Shown here: positions 1 through 10,474 of the stretch, piece after piece
Numbering within the stretch: the first letter of the stretch is position 1
Layout: every line of letters begins with the position of its first letter
Assembly (NCBI GenBank): GCA_035771175.1
Contig: CM069595.1
Location: forward strand, 139,001-203,000
Origin: Paratinospora sagittata
Taxonomy: Eukaryota; Streptophyta; Magnoliopsida; Ranunculales; Menispermaceae
Length of the DNA stretch: 64,000 nucleotides
Reading direction: 5' to 3'
Notes under the pieces: generated by a model
The model's database searches: none
The model's input: the letters and a program-made list of their open reading frames with translations, nothing else
Told to the model about the DNA's origin: nothing
Position numbers and translations under genes: made by a program

Positions 1-2232
1 CTTTCCCCTGTTGGGTTGGTGAACATGGACAAATGAAACACACCCGAATATTTTAGGTATAAGATTATTGGAGATTTTAAGCTTAGGATAAAATTGACGT
101 AGCTTTTCCATAGGACTTTTGAAATCAAGGGTCCGGGATGGTAGACGGTTAATAAGATGTGTTGCAGTAAGGACAGCTTCCCCCCAATAGGACTTAGGCA
201 TATTATGCTGAAATAAAAAGGCTCGGGTTGTATCAAGTAGGTGACCGTTTTTTCTTTCAGCAACTCCATTTTGTTGTGGAGTGTGAACACAAGATGATTC
301 ATGAATGATCCCCTCAGTTTGGAAGTAATTGGTCAATGTTTGATTAAAATAGTCTCGAGCATTGTCAGATCGAAATCTCTTGATTTTAGCACCAAACTGG
401 GTGTGTATCATGTTATGGAAGGTAGGGAGAATAAAGCTCACATCGGATTTTTGTTTTAATAAGAATATCCACGAGACTCTAGTACAATCATCAATGAATG
501 ACACAAACCATCGCGCTCCAGAAACATTAGGGATTGGAGAAGGACCCCAAATATCACTATGAATGAGATCAAAAGGATCTGAACTTTTGTCATTGCTAAG
601 TGGAAAAGATATACGTTTGTGTTTCGCAAGTTCACACACTTCACAATGAAAATCTTCAACATTCAGAGATTTAAACAAAAAAGGAAACATGATTTTAAGA
701 GATTGAAAAGAAGGATGGCCAAGGCGGCGATGATGGAGCCATAGCTTTTCTTTATTGGAAAGTTTGTGCTCAGAGAGAAATGAAGTGGTACTCTTGATAG
801 GATGTACTGGTGTCTCAAGGTAATACAACCCGTCCTGTTCCTTAGCATGTCCAATCATCGTCCCCAAGTCCTGGTCCTGAAATGCACAGTAAGTAGGGAA
901 GAAGGTCACATTACAACTCAGATCATGGGTCAATTTTTTAATAGAGATAAGATTGGTAGATAGTTTAGGAACATGAAGAACATTTCTGAGTGTAAGGGTG
1001 GGGCTGATGTGAACATCACCTATACTTAATGATCCATCAGCTGTGGCTATTTTCCAACTACTAGGACATGGGTTGTAGGTATGAAATATATTGGGAGAAT
1101 TGGTCATGTGATCAGTAGCACCAGAATCTATAACCCAAGAGTTAGCAAAAGATTTATCCGAGACGTTAAATCCAATAGAAATAGGAAAATTACCTGAATG
1201 GGCCAATGAACAGGTACCTGAGGGTTTGTCAAGAGTGCCAAGCAAAGATTTTAATCTTTCAATATCGTCTTGGCTGAATCCGTCTGTCACCGGGGAGGCT
1301 GCAATTGTTGGTTCAGTAGACAGATGTGCATGACCACTGGTTTTCTGCTGTCCTCCGTTGTAACCCCAGTCTTTACTGGAAGTTGAAGGCTTGCCATGAA
1401 GTTTCCAACACTTCTCCCTTGTATGTCTAGTCTTCTGACAATAAGTACACCTTAGATTGTCCCTATTGTCTCGATTTGGGACCTTTGATGATTCAGCGCG
1501 CGGAGTGTGTGTCCTCTGATCATTTCCCCGATTGGCGATCATAGCTGAGCCTTCCAACTTCTGAGGTGTGAGCATAACATTTCTTCTGCTTTCTTCAGTC
1601 CGGATAGCAGAGATAGTCTCATTCAGAGTTAGTAACTCTTTGCTGAGAATTTGAACTCTTACTTGATCAAACTCTGCATTAAGTCCAGCCAAGAAATCAT
1701 AGACTCGATCCTTCTCAATATAGTTTTTTAAAATTACAGCATCTGCAGGGCATTTAGTCTCAATACACCTATAATGGTCAAGTTCTTGCCAGAGATTTTT
1801 CAAGACATTGGCATATTCAGTGACTGTCATGTTGCCTTGTTTTGTTGTTCCAACTTTCACTTTGATTTCATACACTTGGGCTGCATCATGGGCCTTAGAG
1901 TATGTCTGATGAACGGCATCCCAAATGTCTTTGGCAGTAGTTAGAAACATGCATGTATCGCTAATATTTGGCGCCATTGAATTCCATAGCCATGCCATTA
2001 TAGAAGCATCTTCGTTATCCCACGCCCTAAACTTAGGGTCTCCGGGTGTAGGTCCAGTGCCCAGAAGATGACTTAGTTTTCCTCTGCCCTTCAGAAAAGT
2101 ACGTACCAGCTGAGACCACTTCAAACAATTTTTTCCATCAAGTCTGTAGGCGGCTTGAATGTTCGGTAGTTCTCCTTTCTCTATTTTATCAACTGTTTCT
2201 TCTATCTGCACTGTTTCGGAAGTAACCGACAT
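1..2232 (-). CDS. Ty1/copia gag-protease-integrase polyprotein (copia C), 3' part off the window
   Basis: A minus-strand frame starts at ATG 2232 (MSVTSETVQIEE) and stays open for 744 codons to the window edge, with no stop or frameshift. Domain order is that of a Ty1/copia polyprotein. A UBN2-type gag is followed by a CX2CX4HX4C zinc knuckle (CTYCQKTRHTREKC, near residue 261). The aspartic protease motif DSGATDH lies near residue 369 and the pre-integrase motif LGHPSF near 505. The integrase core has HSDIWGP (about 557), [10 protein letters not shown] (about 620) and [13 protein letters not shown] (about 655). Reverse transcriptase and RNase H should lie to the left, outside the window. It is the least damaged member here of the family that includes element A, which carries many stops in the same region. 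The start codon follows an A-rich tract just downstream of the leader. Whether the whole element is intact cannot be judged. Confidence 0.95.
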   Translation of the reverse strand, partial: MSVTSETVQIEETVDKIEKGELPNIQAAYRLDGKNCLKWSQLVRTFLKGRGKLSHLLGTGPTPGDPKFRAWDNEDASIMAWLWNSMAPNISDTCMFLTTAKDIWDAVHQTYSKAHDAAQVYEIKVKVGTTKQGNMTVTEYANVLKNLWQELDHYRCIETKCPADAVILKNYIEKDRVYDFLAGLNAEFDQVRVQILSKELLTLNETISAIRTEESRRNVMLTPQKLEGSAMIANRGNDQRTHTPRAESSKVPNRDNRDNLRCTYCQKTRHTREKCWKLHGKPSTSSKDWGYNGGQQKTSGHAHLSTEPTIAASPVTDGFSQDDIERLKSLLGTLDKPSGTCSLAHSGNFPISIGFNVSDKSFANSWVIDSGATDHMTNSPNIFHTYNPCPSSWKIATADGSLSIGDVHISPTLTLRNVLHVPKLSTNLISIKKLTHDLSCNVTFFPTYCAFQDQDLGTMIGHAKEQDGLYYLETPVHPIKSTTSFLSEHKLSNKEKLWLHHRRLGHPSFQSLKIMFPFLFKSLNVEDFHCEVCELAKHKRISFPLSNDKSSDPFDLIHSDIWGPSPIPNVSGARWFVSFIDDCTRVSWIFLLKQKSDVSFILPTFHNMIHTQFGAKIKRFRSDNARDYFNQTLTNYFQTEGIIHESSCVHTPQQNGVAERKNGHLLDTTRAFLFQHNMPKSYWGEAVLTATHLINRLPSRTLDFKSPMEKLRQFYPKLKISNNLIPKIFGCVSFVHVHQPNRGK

Positions 2233-3053
2233 TTTTTTTTTTTTTTTTTTTTTGTCGTTCTTCAGAGATGTGAAGAAGAAGAAGAAACAGACAGTTGAAG
2301 ACGAAGATAGATCGAACAGTGAACAATAATCAGTAATCGCGATTGAAAGAAGAAGGAACAGTGAACAGTAATCGCGATTGATTGAAGAAGGATCAGTGAA
2401 CAGTGATCACGAGTGAACAGTGAACAGTGATCGCGAGTGAACAGTGATCGCGATTGGAAGAAGAAGGTGCAGTGAACAGTGATCGCGATTGGAAGAAGAA
2501 GGTGCAGTGAACAGTGATCGCGATGCGTTTGCAGCTGCAGGCGAACCAGTTCGCGATGTGCGATGAAGAAGAAAGAAGAAGAGATGACGAAGGTGAAGGT
2601 TGATTTGAGTTGCGAGTGAACAGTTGCAGAGACGACGAACCAGTTGCAGATGGAAGATGATGAATCGAACGAACCAGTTGCAGGCGATGTGAATGAAACG
2701 ATGGCGATGGAAATGGAAGATGATGAATCCACGAACCAGACGAAGAAGACGATGAACAGTGAAACGATGAACAGCAACAGTTGCAGACGAAAACAATTGC
2801 AGATCGAAAAAAAAGGCGATGAACAGTGACGATGAACAGTGCAGGCGCGATTTGCGTTGCAGATCGACGAAAAGGAAGACGATAAACAGTGTCTCGAATA
2901 CACAGCGGCGGCAGCGGAGATGCAACGAGCAGCAGCAACAGTGATGAAGATGGAGGATTCCGGCAGCTACGGCGATGAAGGCCGACAATGATGATTCCGG
3001 CGATGAAGGCCGAAACAGATTTCCCAGTAATAAAAACTAGGTCTCTGATACCA
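2233..3053 (-). repeat. copia C untranslated leader with tandem GATCGCGATTG-type repeats and primer-binding site
   Basis: This is the stretch between the 5' LTR and gag of copia C. The primer-binding site, read on the minus strand as TGGTATCAGAGA, abuts the LTR at 3042-3053 and resembles the 3' end of initiator methionine tRNA. The leader contains imperfect tandem copies of a unit like GAACAGTGATCGCGATTGAA (plus-strand reading, mainly 2310-2530) and ends in a poly-T run next to gag. The repeats contain almost no minus-strand stop codons, so Ser/His-rich frames open in all three phases. I regard those as non-coding. Confidence 0.8.
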
Positions 3054-3297
3054 TGTTAAAATAATAAAAGACACAAAGATATAACGTGGTTCGGCTTTAT
3101 GGCCTACATCCACGGGAGAAGAGAAAGGATCTTTATTCTTGTGTAATGTCTTAATGGAGGGACTCCATATATATAGACATACAGGGCTATGTACTTATGG
3201 CTACATTTACAATTTTAGTAACTGCTATATTCTTTAAAGGAAATAAATCCTTAAGGAAATAATTCTGTACAGGAAACAAATCTATCAATATCAGACA
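3054..3297 (-). repeat. 5' LTR of copia C
   Basis: On the minus strand this LTR runs from TGTCTGATATTG to TTTTAACA and is directly followed by the primer-binding site. Its inner part (CAGTTACTAAAATTG, CCCTGTATGTCTATATATATG, GCCGAACCACGTTA) matches the LTRs of element A and the solo LTR at 60724. The 5' end differs from those copies, so the right border is less certain than the left. The matching 3' LTR would lie outside the window. Confidence 0.8.
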
Positions 3298-3399
3298 AGG
3301 CAAAAAAACAAAAAGAATCAGGAAGAAAAACATCAAGTATGTGGAATCCCAATGCAAAAGGAAACAAAATGAAACAGAGATTTAAGGGTTAAAAAGGAC

Positions 3400-4500
3400 A
3401 AGACATGAATGTGCAGGCAACCAAATGGAGTGAAACCCAGTCTCCCACAATTGGGAAATCAAGGTGAAGGGCAACTGTCATGTTCAATAACGTGATACAA
3501 GGTAATTCACTTACCAATATGAGGTTTAAGTACAATGAGACAGTATCTTTTATGCATAATAGAGGTACATTGATTGCAAGAAAATCTTGGCAGATATGCC
3601 AAGTGGATTTCCAAAATCCATGTCTATATAGACATATTGATTGTAAAAATTTCAGGGAGCAATAAGCCAAGTTTACAGTTTGCAACAAAGAAGAGCGTGG
3701 AGTACACCTCAAGCAAGGACCAAGAGTTTGGCAAAGAAAAATTGATTATATTAATACCGTATATGCTGATCAAGGATCACCTAATTTGTAAAGTACATAC
3801 AATTTCAAGAAATCTATCAAGCTACTTTTTATGGATGATATGGTTATAATTGGTTTACTCGTTGAGAAGATTCATATGATTCAAAAGGCCATCTTGCAGA
3901 CTGATGTGGCAGGGGCCAATTCACAAGCCAAAGAGATGTTGAGGATCTAGTAAGAAAATTTGAACATCCACCATGATAAAGAAATTTTTCATGTGGCAAC
4001 CAAAAGATCCATGAGAAGAAAAAATCTTGAGAAGGTACAATTTGGAGAGGCTTTACTTGGGCTCCAGCAAGCACCAAGAGTTGGTAACAAAAAAATATAG
4101 AATTACAGTATCCTCAACTCTCAAATGTAACTAGGTATTTCATTCCCAAGATATTTCATCCTGAAGACTAAGTGAAAGATTTTTATGACTCTCTTATAAG
4201 CAAACTATCTCACCCTCATAAAATGATGCCATAAACAAAGCCCAAATGGTCCAAGAGTGCACCGCAAATTAGAACACAAAGAAACTTGATGAATCAATGA
4301 TTTTCTCAAGTTAGAAGCAAGACATGTGTCGAGGTCTCATTCATAAGCTAGAAGAGATAAGAATAAGATTTGCTCAGACAATTTGGAACTGTTAACTACA
4401 CATAAATAGCATCACCAATATAGGTGAATTAAAAACTTATAGCAAAGGTTTGAGATGCACTTATTGTTCATGTCTCTACCAACAGATAGCGTAAGCTTGA
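3400..4500 (+). pseudogene. Decayed copia reverse-transcriptase remnant
   Basis: Plus-strand translation shows scattered reverse-transcriptase signatures broken by stops and frame changes. These are a string resembling LKQGPRVW followed by DQGSPNL near 3710-3785, then FMDDMVIIG near 3828-3855, where copia elements have YVDD. A second LQQAPRV-like string lies near 4060-4080. No intact domain remains. This appears to be an old fragment unrelated to the adjacent copia C insertion; boundaries are approximate. Confidence 0.45.
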
Positions 4501-5029
4501 TGCACCTCATTGTACCACAACCACGTATTTTCTATATTGAAGAAGCAGACTGAAACAACATCTAGAAGCATTTTCACATTTTCTCAAATATTTGCAGTTT
4601 GCGATGACCTTGATGTCCTCTATGAAGAAAATATTGAAATTAGTTGGCATGTTTCTCTCATGCAAATACACCAAGTGACTCTCAAGAAGAAAGATTAGAA
4701 AGAATAACTTCAGTTTGAGTTGAGGTTTCATCTCTAGAGGCATCAAGGAGCATTATGTGAAAGATCTTCCATATGTGAATATAGGAACTTCTAAACATAT
4801 ACACAAGTCATTATAGGGAGGTTCCAAATTTGAAAATTGACACATGTAAATATGCACATAACAAAATTGTTATCTTCACTTAAGTAGTCTTTTTGCTTTC
4901 TTTGAATCCCTTTAGTTATCTATAGCTTGTAATTCTCTTAAATTATAATTAATCAAAAAAAGAGAATTTTCTCTAATTCTCTTCTTCATCAATTTTATAT
5001 TTTTCCTCTTTATCATTTACCTTGGTTTC

Positions 5030-6010
5030 TTGATAGAGTGGAGTGGAGGAAGCAAATTCATGTAGCTCACCCCATGTAGTTGAGAAAAGACTTAGTTGAG
5101 TTGAGTTGAGTGTTGTTTACCTTGGTATCAAAGCTCAAGTTTGTGAAAGGTCTTAGATTCACGTCTCCTTTTTTATGATTTGCATGCTTGATATTTCTCT
5201 ATTCTTCTATCTCTAATCTGATTCTCTAAGTGCATGATGGAGCTACATATGAGGGGAAATATTAGTGATGGCTTGATATACATGGTTGCACCATTGCTAA
5301 TTGACTATAGCTTTTAGGTCAAATTATTTCTAACGCGTTAGTTGGTAATCATTAATCACCCTTGAAAGGATCAAGAAATGAAGTGGACATCTCAAGGATA
5401 CGCAAGGGTTGTGGCTAACATCTTTGTTAGTGATACTACTGAGGACATAAATTACTCAACAAAAGTCTACCACGCAACCAAAGATGAATACAACTAGACA
5501 TAGTGTCCCAAGCTAGAAAGAAAACAACATGTTGACTGGTCTCCTTGAAAGATTTTAGGATCATCGTCAACTTCAAAAGTTAGTTTGAAGTGTTGACATC
5601 CATGGAGACAAAAACAAATGCATAAATTTGAGATATAAAATAATGAAAATATTTCAAAAGTTAATGTTTGTTGCCTGGAGCTGTAATTAGTTCAATTTAG
5701 GCAGCACCTTTTCTTAGAGTTGATTATGAACTTTAAGTCCAATATTAAGCACATGAGGTCGGAAAACACTTGGCTATCTTGTTGATCTTAAAGGCTAATC
5801 AAGTACTTTATGTACTCAACTCAGCACAACCTTTTCCCAACTATGTGGGGTTGGCCGCATGAATTCCCTTCCTCCACTCCACTCCACTCCACTCAACTAT
5901 ATCAAGAGTAAAGTCAACATTTATATTACAAGTAGTTATATCTTGTACATCTTGTCAATTATCTCTATATATGTTATTTTAAGTCTCTATCTCTATTATT
6001 TGTTAATTTT
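5030..6010. mobile_element. RTE-type LINE 3'-end fragments in both orientations
   Basis: Positions 5030-5115 read on the plus strand like the conserved C-terminal end of plant RTE elements (TTGATAGAGTGGAGTGGAGG, then the ATTCATGTAGC tail). Positions about 5795-6010 carry the same tail in reverse orientation (CCCAACTATGTGGGGTTGGC, then the CTCCACTCC run). No coding domain survives between them. Similar tails recur near 12140, 43915, 45590 and 52840. Confidence 0.5.
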
Positions 6011-6059
6011 TAACTGTCGTTCTTAATTCAATTATAATTCTAATTGCATAAATGTAGTA

Positions 6060-6800
6060 GGACTAGATATTTCAAGAAGATGTTCCATTGTATATGCTAT
6101 TTGTTGATGATATAGTGTCGATTGATGAAATTAAATTTGGATTTAATGCTAACTAGAGGTTTGTAAAGAGAGTCCAAACTTTAAAGGGTTCAAGATTAAT
6201 AGAATTAAAATGAATACATTACATGTAATTTAAGTGGAACTAGAAATACAAATGAAAAATAGTAAAAATTGAAAGTCAAGAGATACCAAGGAGTGAACCT
6301 TTTAGGTATTTGAGATTTATTATTCGTCAAGAAGGAGAAATAGGTGATGACGTGAGTCATAGAGTTAAAGCAAGATGGGTTAAGTAGAGAAGTGCTTCTA
6401 GAGTATTATATGATTGAAGCATCCCATTTAAGTTGAAAAGAAAATTCTATAAACTGCTATAAAGGCCAGCCATAAAGAAACAACACGTGAACAAACTAAG
6501 TGTAATGGAAAAATGTATGTGAAGATGAATATGTAGTAAAACATTGAAAGATCAAATTAGAAATGAATACATTTGATGATTGGTAGAAGGCCCCAATTGA
6601 AAATAAAATGACAGAAAATTCAATGAAGATGGTTTGGAGTCTTTGGACATATAACAAATTCTAAAATAACATAGAAAGAAATAATTAAGAAAGGTATATA
6701 ATTACTTGTAATTAAAGTATCAACTTGGCCCTTGATAGAGGGGAATGGAGAAAGTGAATTCATGTAATCGACACGTGTAGGAAAAAGCTAAGTTGAGTTA
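6060..6800 (+). pseudogene. RTE-clade non-LTR retrotransposon reverse transcriptase remnant
   Basis: Plus-strand frames show a degraded RTE-type reverse transcriptase. MLFVDDIVSIDE near 6090-6130 is the catalytic F/Y-x-DD motif region. EIPRSEPFRYLRFI near 6280-6325 and the DDVSHRVKARWVK string near 6345-6385 follow, then RSASRVLYD and KLKRKFY. This order is characteristic of the RTE clade. The C-terminal LDRGEWRK-like string near 6730-6755 precedes the usual 3' tail. Several stops and frame changes make it non-functional. Confidence 0.75.
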
Positions 6801-6897
6801 TGTTTAAATTCAGTAGGACTTTAGTTGTTCATATTAAGTAGGATTTTAATTTCCTAGGTCTAGTAGAATTTCTAGTTGGGTGTTTAGAAGTACTAAT

Positions 6898-6952
6898 TTC
6901 TTCTTCTTCTTCTTCTTCTTCTTCTTCTTCTTCTTCTTCTTCTTCTTCTTCT
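6898..6952 (+). repeat. (TTC)n microsatellite
   Basis: About 18 uninterrupted TTC/CTT triplets, directly following the RTE remnant and about 300 bp from the START-like exon. Confidence 0.95.
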
Positions 6953-7254
6953 GGTTCTTTCTTCTCCTTATCTTCTTGTTACCTTCTGAGCTGCATTTTG
7001 ATTCTTTACATTGTTCAAGGTGAGCTAAGTTCGATAATTATGTATGCTGCCTACAAGATCAAAGGTACGAGCCAAAACTCCCACAAACATGACCTCAAAA
7101 TATAGACCACTCGTCAAAATTTCACATCATACAAATAAAATTACAGAAAGAAAAACCCCAAAGCTATGAGCCTGAATGGCCATGATACAGACCCTTGGGT
7201 AGTACTAGAAATCATTCTCGAAGAAGAAGAAGAATAAGAAGAAGAAGTACTTAC

Positions 7255-7740
7255 CTGAAATAGTCTCGCAAAATTCTCTTTCTTTTCAATTAATTGACTC
7301 ACAGCTAAACCAGGAATAATATCCGATAATTTCTCGTAATCCGTCAACACGTTCCAGACAATTTCGAGATTTGCATCGATGATAATTCTTGCACGAACTC
7401 TCCTAGAGTTCCTCCCAATCTTCTTGATATCTATTTCGACATCGCTTTCGGCACAACTATCTTCAATAGAGTCGGATTCCGAATCTGTTGAGCAAAATGG
7501 AGGCTCATTATTGTTGTTTTTGTCCACCAAAAGGAGATGGGAATCGGAGGAGTCTGTGGTGGATTTGGAGATAAAGAGAAGTTTTCTGGGAAAGCACTGT
7601 ATTTTCTTGTTTGAAGAGAAACTAGGCCTTGCAATTGAGAAACTAGGCCTTGCAATTGAAACGGGGTACGAACTGGCATAGCTATTTGGGAAGAGCAGAA
7701 GATGCGACTGGCACTGCAAGTTAATCGGAGACGCGCGCAT
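7255..7740 (-). CDS. START-like/polyketide cyclase (COQ10-type) plastid protein, first exon only
   Basis: An ATG at 7740 opens 162 codons ending at a good donor (TTTCAG then GTAAGT, intron side from 7254). The N-terminal half is Ser/Arg-rich with few acids, as in a chloroplast transit peptide, and includes a duplicated SIARPSF. It is followed by an acidic linker and the start of a helix-grip domain: IKKIGRNSRRVRARIIIDA, then WNVLTDYEKLSDIIPGLAVS and IEKKENFARLFQ. This matches the opening of plant polyketide cyclase/dehydrase proteins such as the At4g01650 type. The next exon of that family should begin with a G-Q-x-x-L-A-L-like stretch. I found no such sequence on the minus strand between 3300 and 7254. 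The gene is therefore either truncated or continues beyond a long repeat-filled intron past the left edge. Family call strong; function (lipid or quinone binding) is inference. Confidence 0.8.
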
Positions 7741-8039
7741 TTCATTCAGAACTGTGGTTCTTAAGCCCGCTTTTCTTTCCGTTTTTCCGCTCTAAATGAA
7801 TTGAGTTATACAAAACCTTCAACTTAACCTAATAGTAAGACCTAACAGCAAGCATTTGGACTGTTTGTCCTACAAAACCATTTAGACTGTTTGTTTCTCA
7901 AAAGAAAGTTTAATAATTTAGATATCAAAATTACAAATATTATGATTAGGAACGATTTTCTGAATTTTCATTTTTGAATTACGTCCTTACCACAACTCAA
8001 AAACTGCAAGCCTTAATATCAAAAAGTTACATAATAAAA
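7741..8039. other. Upstream region of the START-like exon; nothing specific seen
   Basis: AT-rich sequence without recognisable coding potential or repeat. It presumably includes the 5' UTR and promoter of the minus-strand gene. Confidence 0.4.
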
Positions 8040-8650
8040 ATTAGGGGTATAAGTCAACCCGATCGAACCGAACTAAACCCGACGAGTTGGGTTAGGTTGG
8101 CTAGGTGTTTGTGTTGATTTATGGATTAAGAGCCTGAAAACCGACCTAACTCAACCCAATCCGAATCAATTAATAATCTTTACTCTAAAAATGTTCATTC
8201 CCTCTCCTTTTATACGAAGATTGAAGCTTAGAAGTGACTCAAACTCATTAATTTTTCGCGTTATTGACAACTTGATGCTACTTTAAATTATTTTGAATTT
8301 GTATTTGTGATTGTAATGAAATTCTTTTGAAAATTTTTTGATGAAACTCTTCTCAATTTATATTTGTCATATTATGATATGGTATTTATATTTGTCATAT
8401 TGTGATATAGCGGTTAATAAATATAATTTATTTAAAATATCTTGATATTTATGGTTAATTTGAAATTATTGTCATTTATACATGTTGATATAATTATATT
8501 TGATTGAAATATTACACGTTTGATGTCTTTTAATGTAATTAAGTATAATTTAACCCACTTTAAAATTCTCTAACCTAAATGACCAACCCGAACTAGTTTA
8601 GATTGAGTTGGGTTGACGGGTGATTTGGGTGGGGTTGGATTCTAGTTTTG
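8040..8650. repeat. Non-autonomous inverted-repeat element with ACCC/GGGT-rich ends
   Basis: The left end (GTCAACCCGATCGAACCGAA, then GAGTTGGGTTAGGTTGG) is the imperfect reverse complement of the right end (CCAACCCGAACTAG, then GAGTTGGGTTGACGGGT). The two enclose about 450 bp of AT-rich DNA without a coding frame. This is the structure of a MITE or a decayed DNA transposon. I could not find a clean target duplication, so the class is open. Confidence 0.55.
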
Positions 8651-8884
8651 GTTTGACTTCTCGCTTGAGTGTAAGACTCATCGTCGACAAATATCCCATG
8701 CCACGTGTCATGAACTGCTAAGCCTCATAATGAATGAATTGTGATATCGCACTGAATAAGCCTGTTGCACAGCCAATTGAGACTTTTGTGCGTTTGGTAC
8801 GGGGATAAAATGGGATAAGATTATTTTTAATCTCATTTCGACATTGGGAGGCGACGGAGATAGGGATTATTTTACCCATTGCTG

Positions 8885-8990
8885 ATTTTTTTTTCTTTTT
8901 TTTTTGTCATTTATCTTCTTTATCTTCTTCATCTTCATCTTCTTTTTCATGATCTTCTTTTTCTTCTTCTTCTTCTTCTTCTCCTTTCAT
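8885..8990 (+). repeat. T-rich and (TTC)n low-complexity tract
   Basis: A poly-T stretch followed by TCTTCT repeats. No coding potential. Confidence 0.8.
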
Positions 8991-9119
8991 TGTTGTAATA
9001 TTTTTTTTTAGTGCAGCTAATTGAATCACAAAAAATAATTCTTTCTACCACACTCTATTCATATCACAAAAAATAATAATATGCTATCTTCACCACATCA
9101 AAGTCTCTAAAATACCCCT

Positions 9120-9480
9120 CTCATCATTGTCTCTGGCAATGATAACGCGTGTTGCGCGCTATCGGCCTATTCATTATGCACGATATTGGCCTATAGCAGG
9201 CTATTGAAACTCGATATACTAAAAATCGAGAGTTCTTGATTTTTTGAATTAATTGATAGCACGTCATCATCCATGATAGCGTGTTATCATCCCTTTGTAC
9301 AGAAAAATAGAATTTTGGCAATAGCTTGATAGCGAACTATCATCCCTTTGTACATAAAAATAGAATTTTGACAATAGTTTGATAGCGGGCTATCATCAAT
9401 GATGGCGTGCTATTGCTTTCTGAAAACTTTGGCAATTAGCTAGGTAGCGGGTTATCATCAATGATTGCACCCTATAGGTT
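9120..9480. repeat. Degenerate tandem repeats built on GATAGC...GCTATC
   Basis: The stretch carries repeated imperfect palindromes of the form GATAGCGGGCTATC and GATAGCGTGCTATT. One unit of about 60 bp (CATCCCTTTGTACA, AAAAATAGAATTTTG, ACAATAG, GATAGCG) is duplicated in tandem around 9290-9400. No coding frame is credible. Confidence 0.7.
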
Positions 9481-9540
9481 CCTGATTTTGAAAAAATCAA
9501 TCTTTTGACATTCAAGAATCATTCCAAGGAACCATCTACG

Positions 9541-9750
9541 ACCATGAGCGCACACATATGCTCTACCTTGACATACGTGCACCAAGCTAAACCTAACTCT
9601 AATACCACTTATTGGGCCCAAGTGTGGGGGGTTTATTTTAAAATGTCTCGATACTAATGAAATCTAAATCCATCCAACAAGTGGTATCAGAGTTAGATTC
9701 GGCTGAGAAGCACGTATGTCAAGGTGAAACATGCGCGTGTGATCATGGTC
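9541..9750. repeat. Fold-back: two PBS-bearing LTR-leader fragments in inverted orientation
   Basis: The left arm (9541-9613) is the reverse complement, at roughly 80% by eye, of the right arm (about 9677-9750). Both arms carry GACATACGTGC / GCACGTATGTC and a primer-binding-site-like GTGGTATCAGAGTTAG (mutated to GGTATTAGAG on the left). The spacer is about 60 bp. This looks like two ends of an LTR-type element facing outward, or a fold-back derivative. Confidence 0.65.
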
Positions 9751-10474
9751 ACAAATAGTTTCTCGAGCCTCCTTCTCAAGATAATGACGACAATTGATTT
9801 GACATGAATCGTGCAGTGTGATTGTAATAAAGTTGAATTTCAATCTAAAGTAGAGATTTGTTGGGTATGTATGAACCAAAATAATAGTCTCACTCGGATA
9901 CGAGCAAGTATATTATATGAAATATAAGTTGAAATTTCACTTATCAAGACTTTTTGAAGTAAAATCTTATATTTGTGTCTAAAAATAATTAAATTAGAGA
10001 CATCAATATTAATAAAGATTAGAAGCACCTTACACTTACTTGAAAAACAAAAATAACTGTAAGAAGATAGTTGACAGTAATCTCAACTATTGTTTTTATT
10101 TTTATTTTTTTATTTCTGTTAAATAATAATATTTAGCAACTCCAATAAAATTTTATTTATAGAGGAGCTTCGTGCTTGAGTTGGGTTGGGTAGTTTATTT
10201 TATTTTATTTAAATTTTATTCCCATTAAAGCTACTTTTAACTCGAAAATAGTAAGACACGCCTCACCGCCCGCTGATTTGGCGGATATTTTGAAGATTCA
10301 TCTGAGAAAACGAGGGAAGCGCTTGAGGCGTGCACGGCTCACTTCTACTTGCTCCATCCACACCTCCAGAGGCTTTGAGGCCCTCCAGTTCAGACCAGAC
10401 CGCAGTGCACATAACCATTTCTTCCCTTAATAACCTTCGTTTTCGGCGTTTGGATTCAGCTGAGCTACAGGACC
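9751..10474. other. Upstream region of the cyclophilin gene
   Basis: No repeat or gene is supportable from about 9780 to 10250. The stretch just before the ATG at 10475 is less AT-rich and is probably the 5' UTR and promoter of the cyclophilin gene. Confidence 0.4.

Noticed and set aside
2262..2988. Three overlapping Ser/His-rich minus-strand open frames of 181-213 codons
   Set aside because: They lie in all three phases of a repeat-rich copia leader. Composition follows the repeat, and no protein family is recognisable.
4507..4746. Open frames on both strands around 4510-4740
   Set aside because: No motif; AT-rich background next to a decayed copia fragment.
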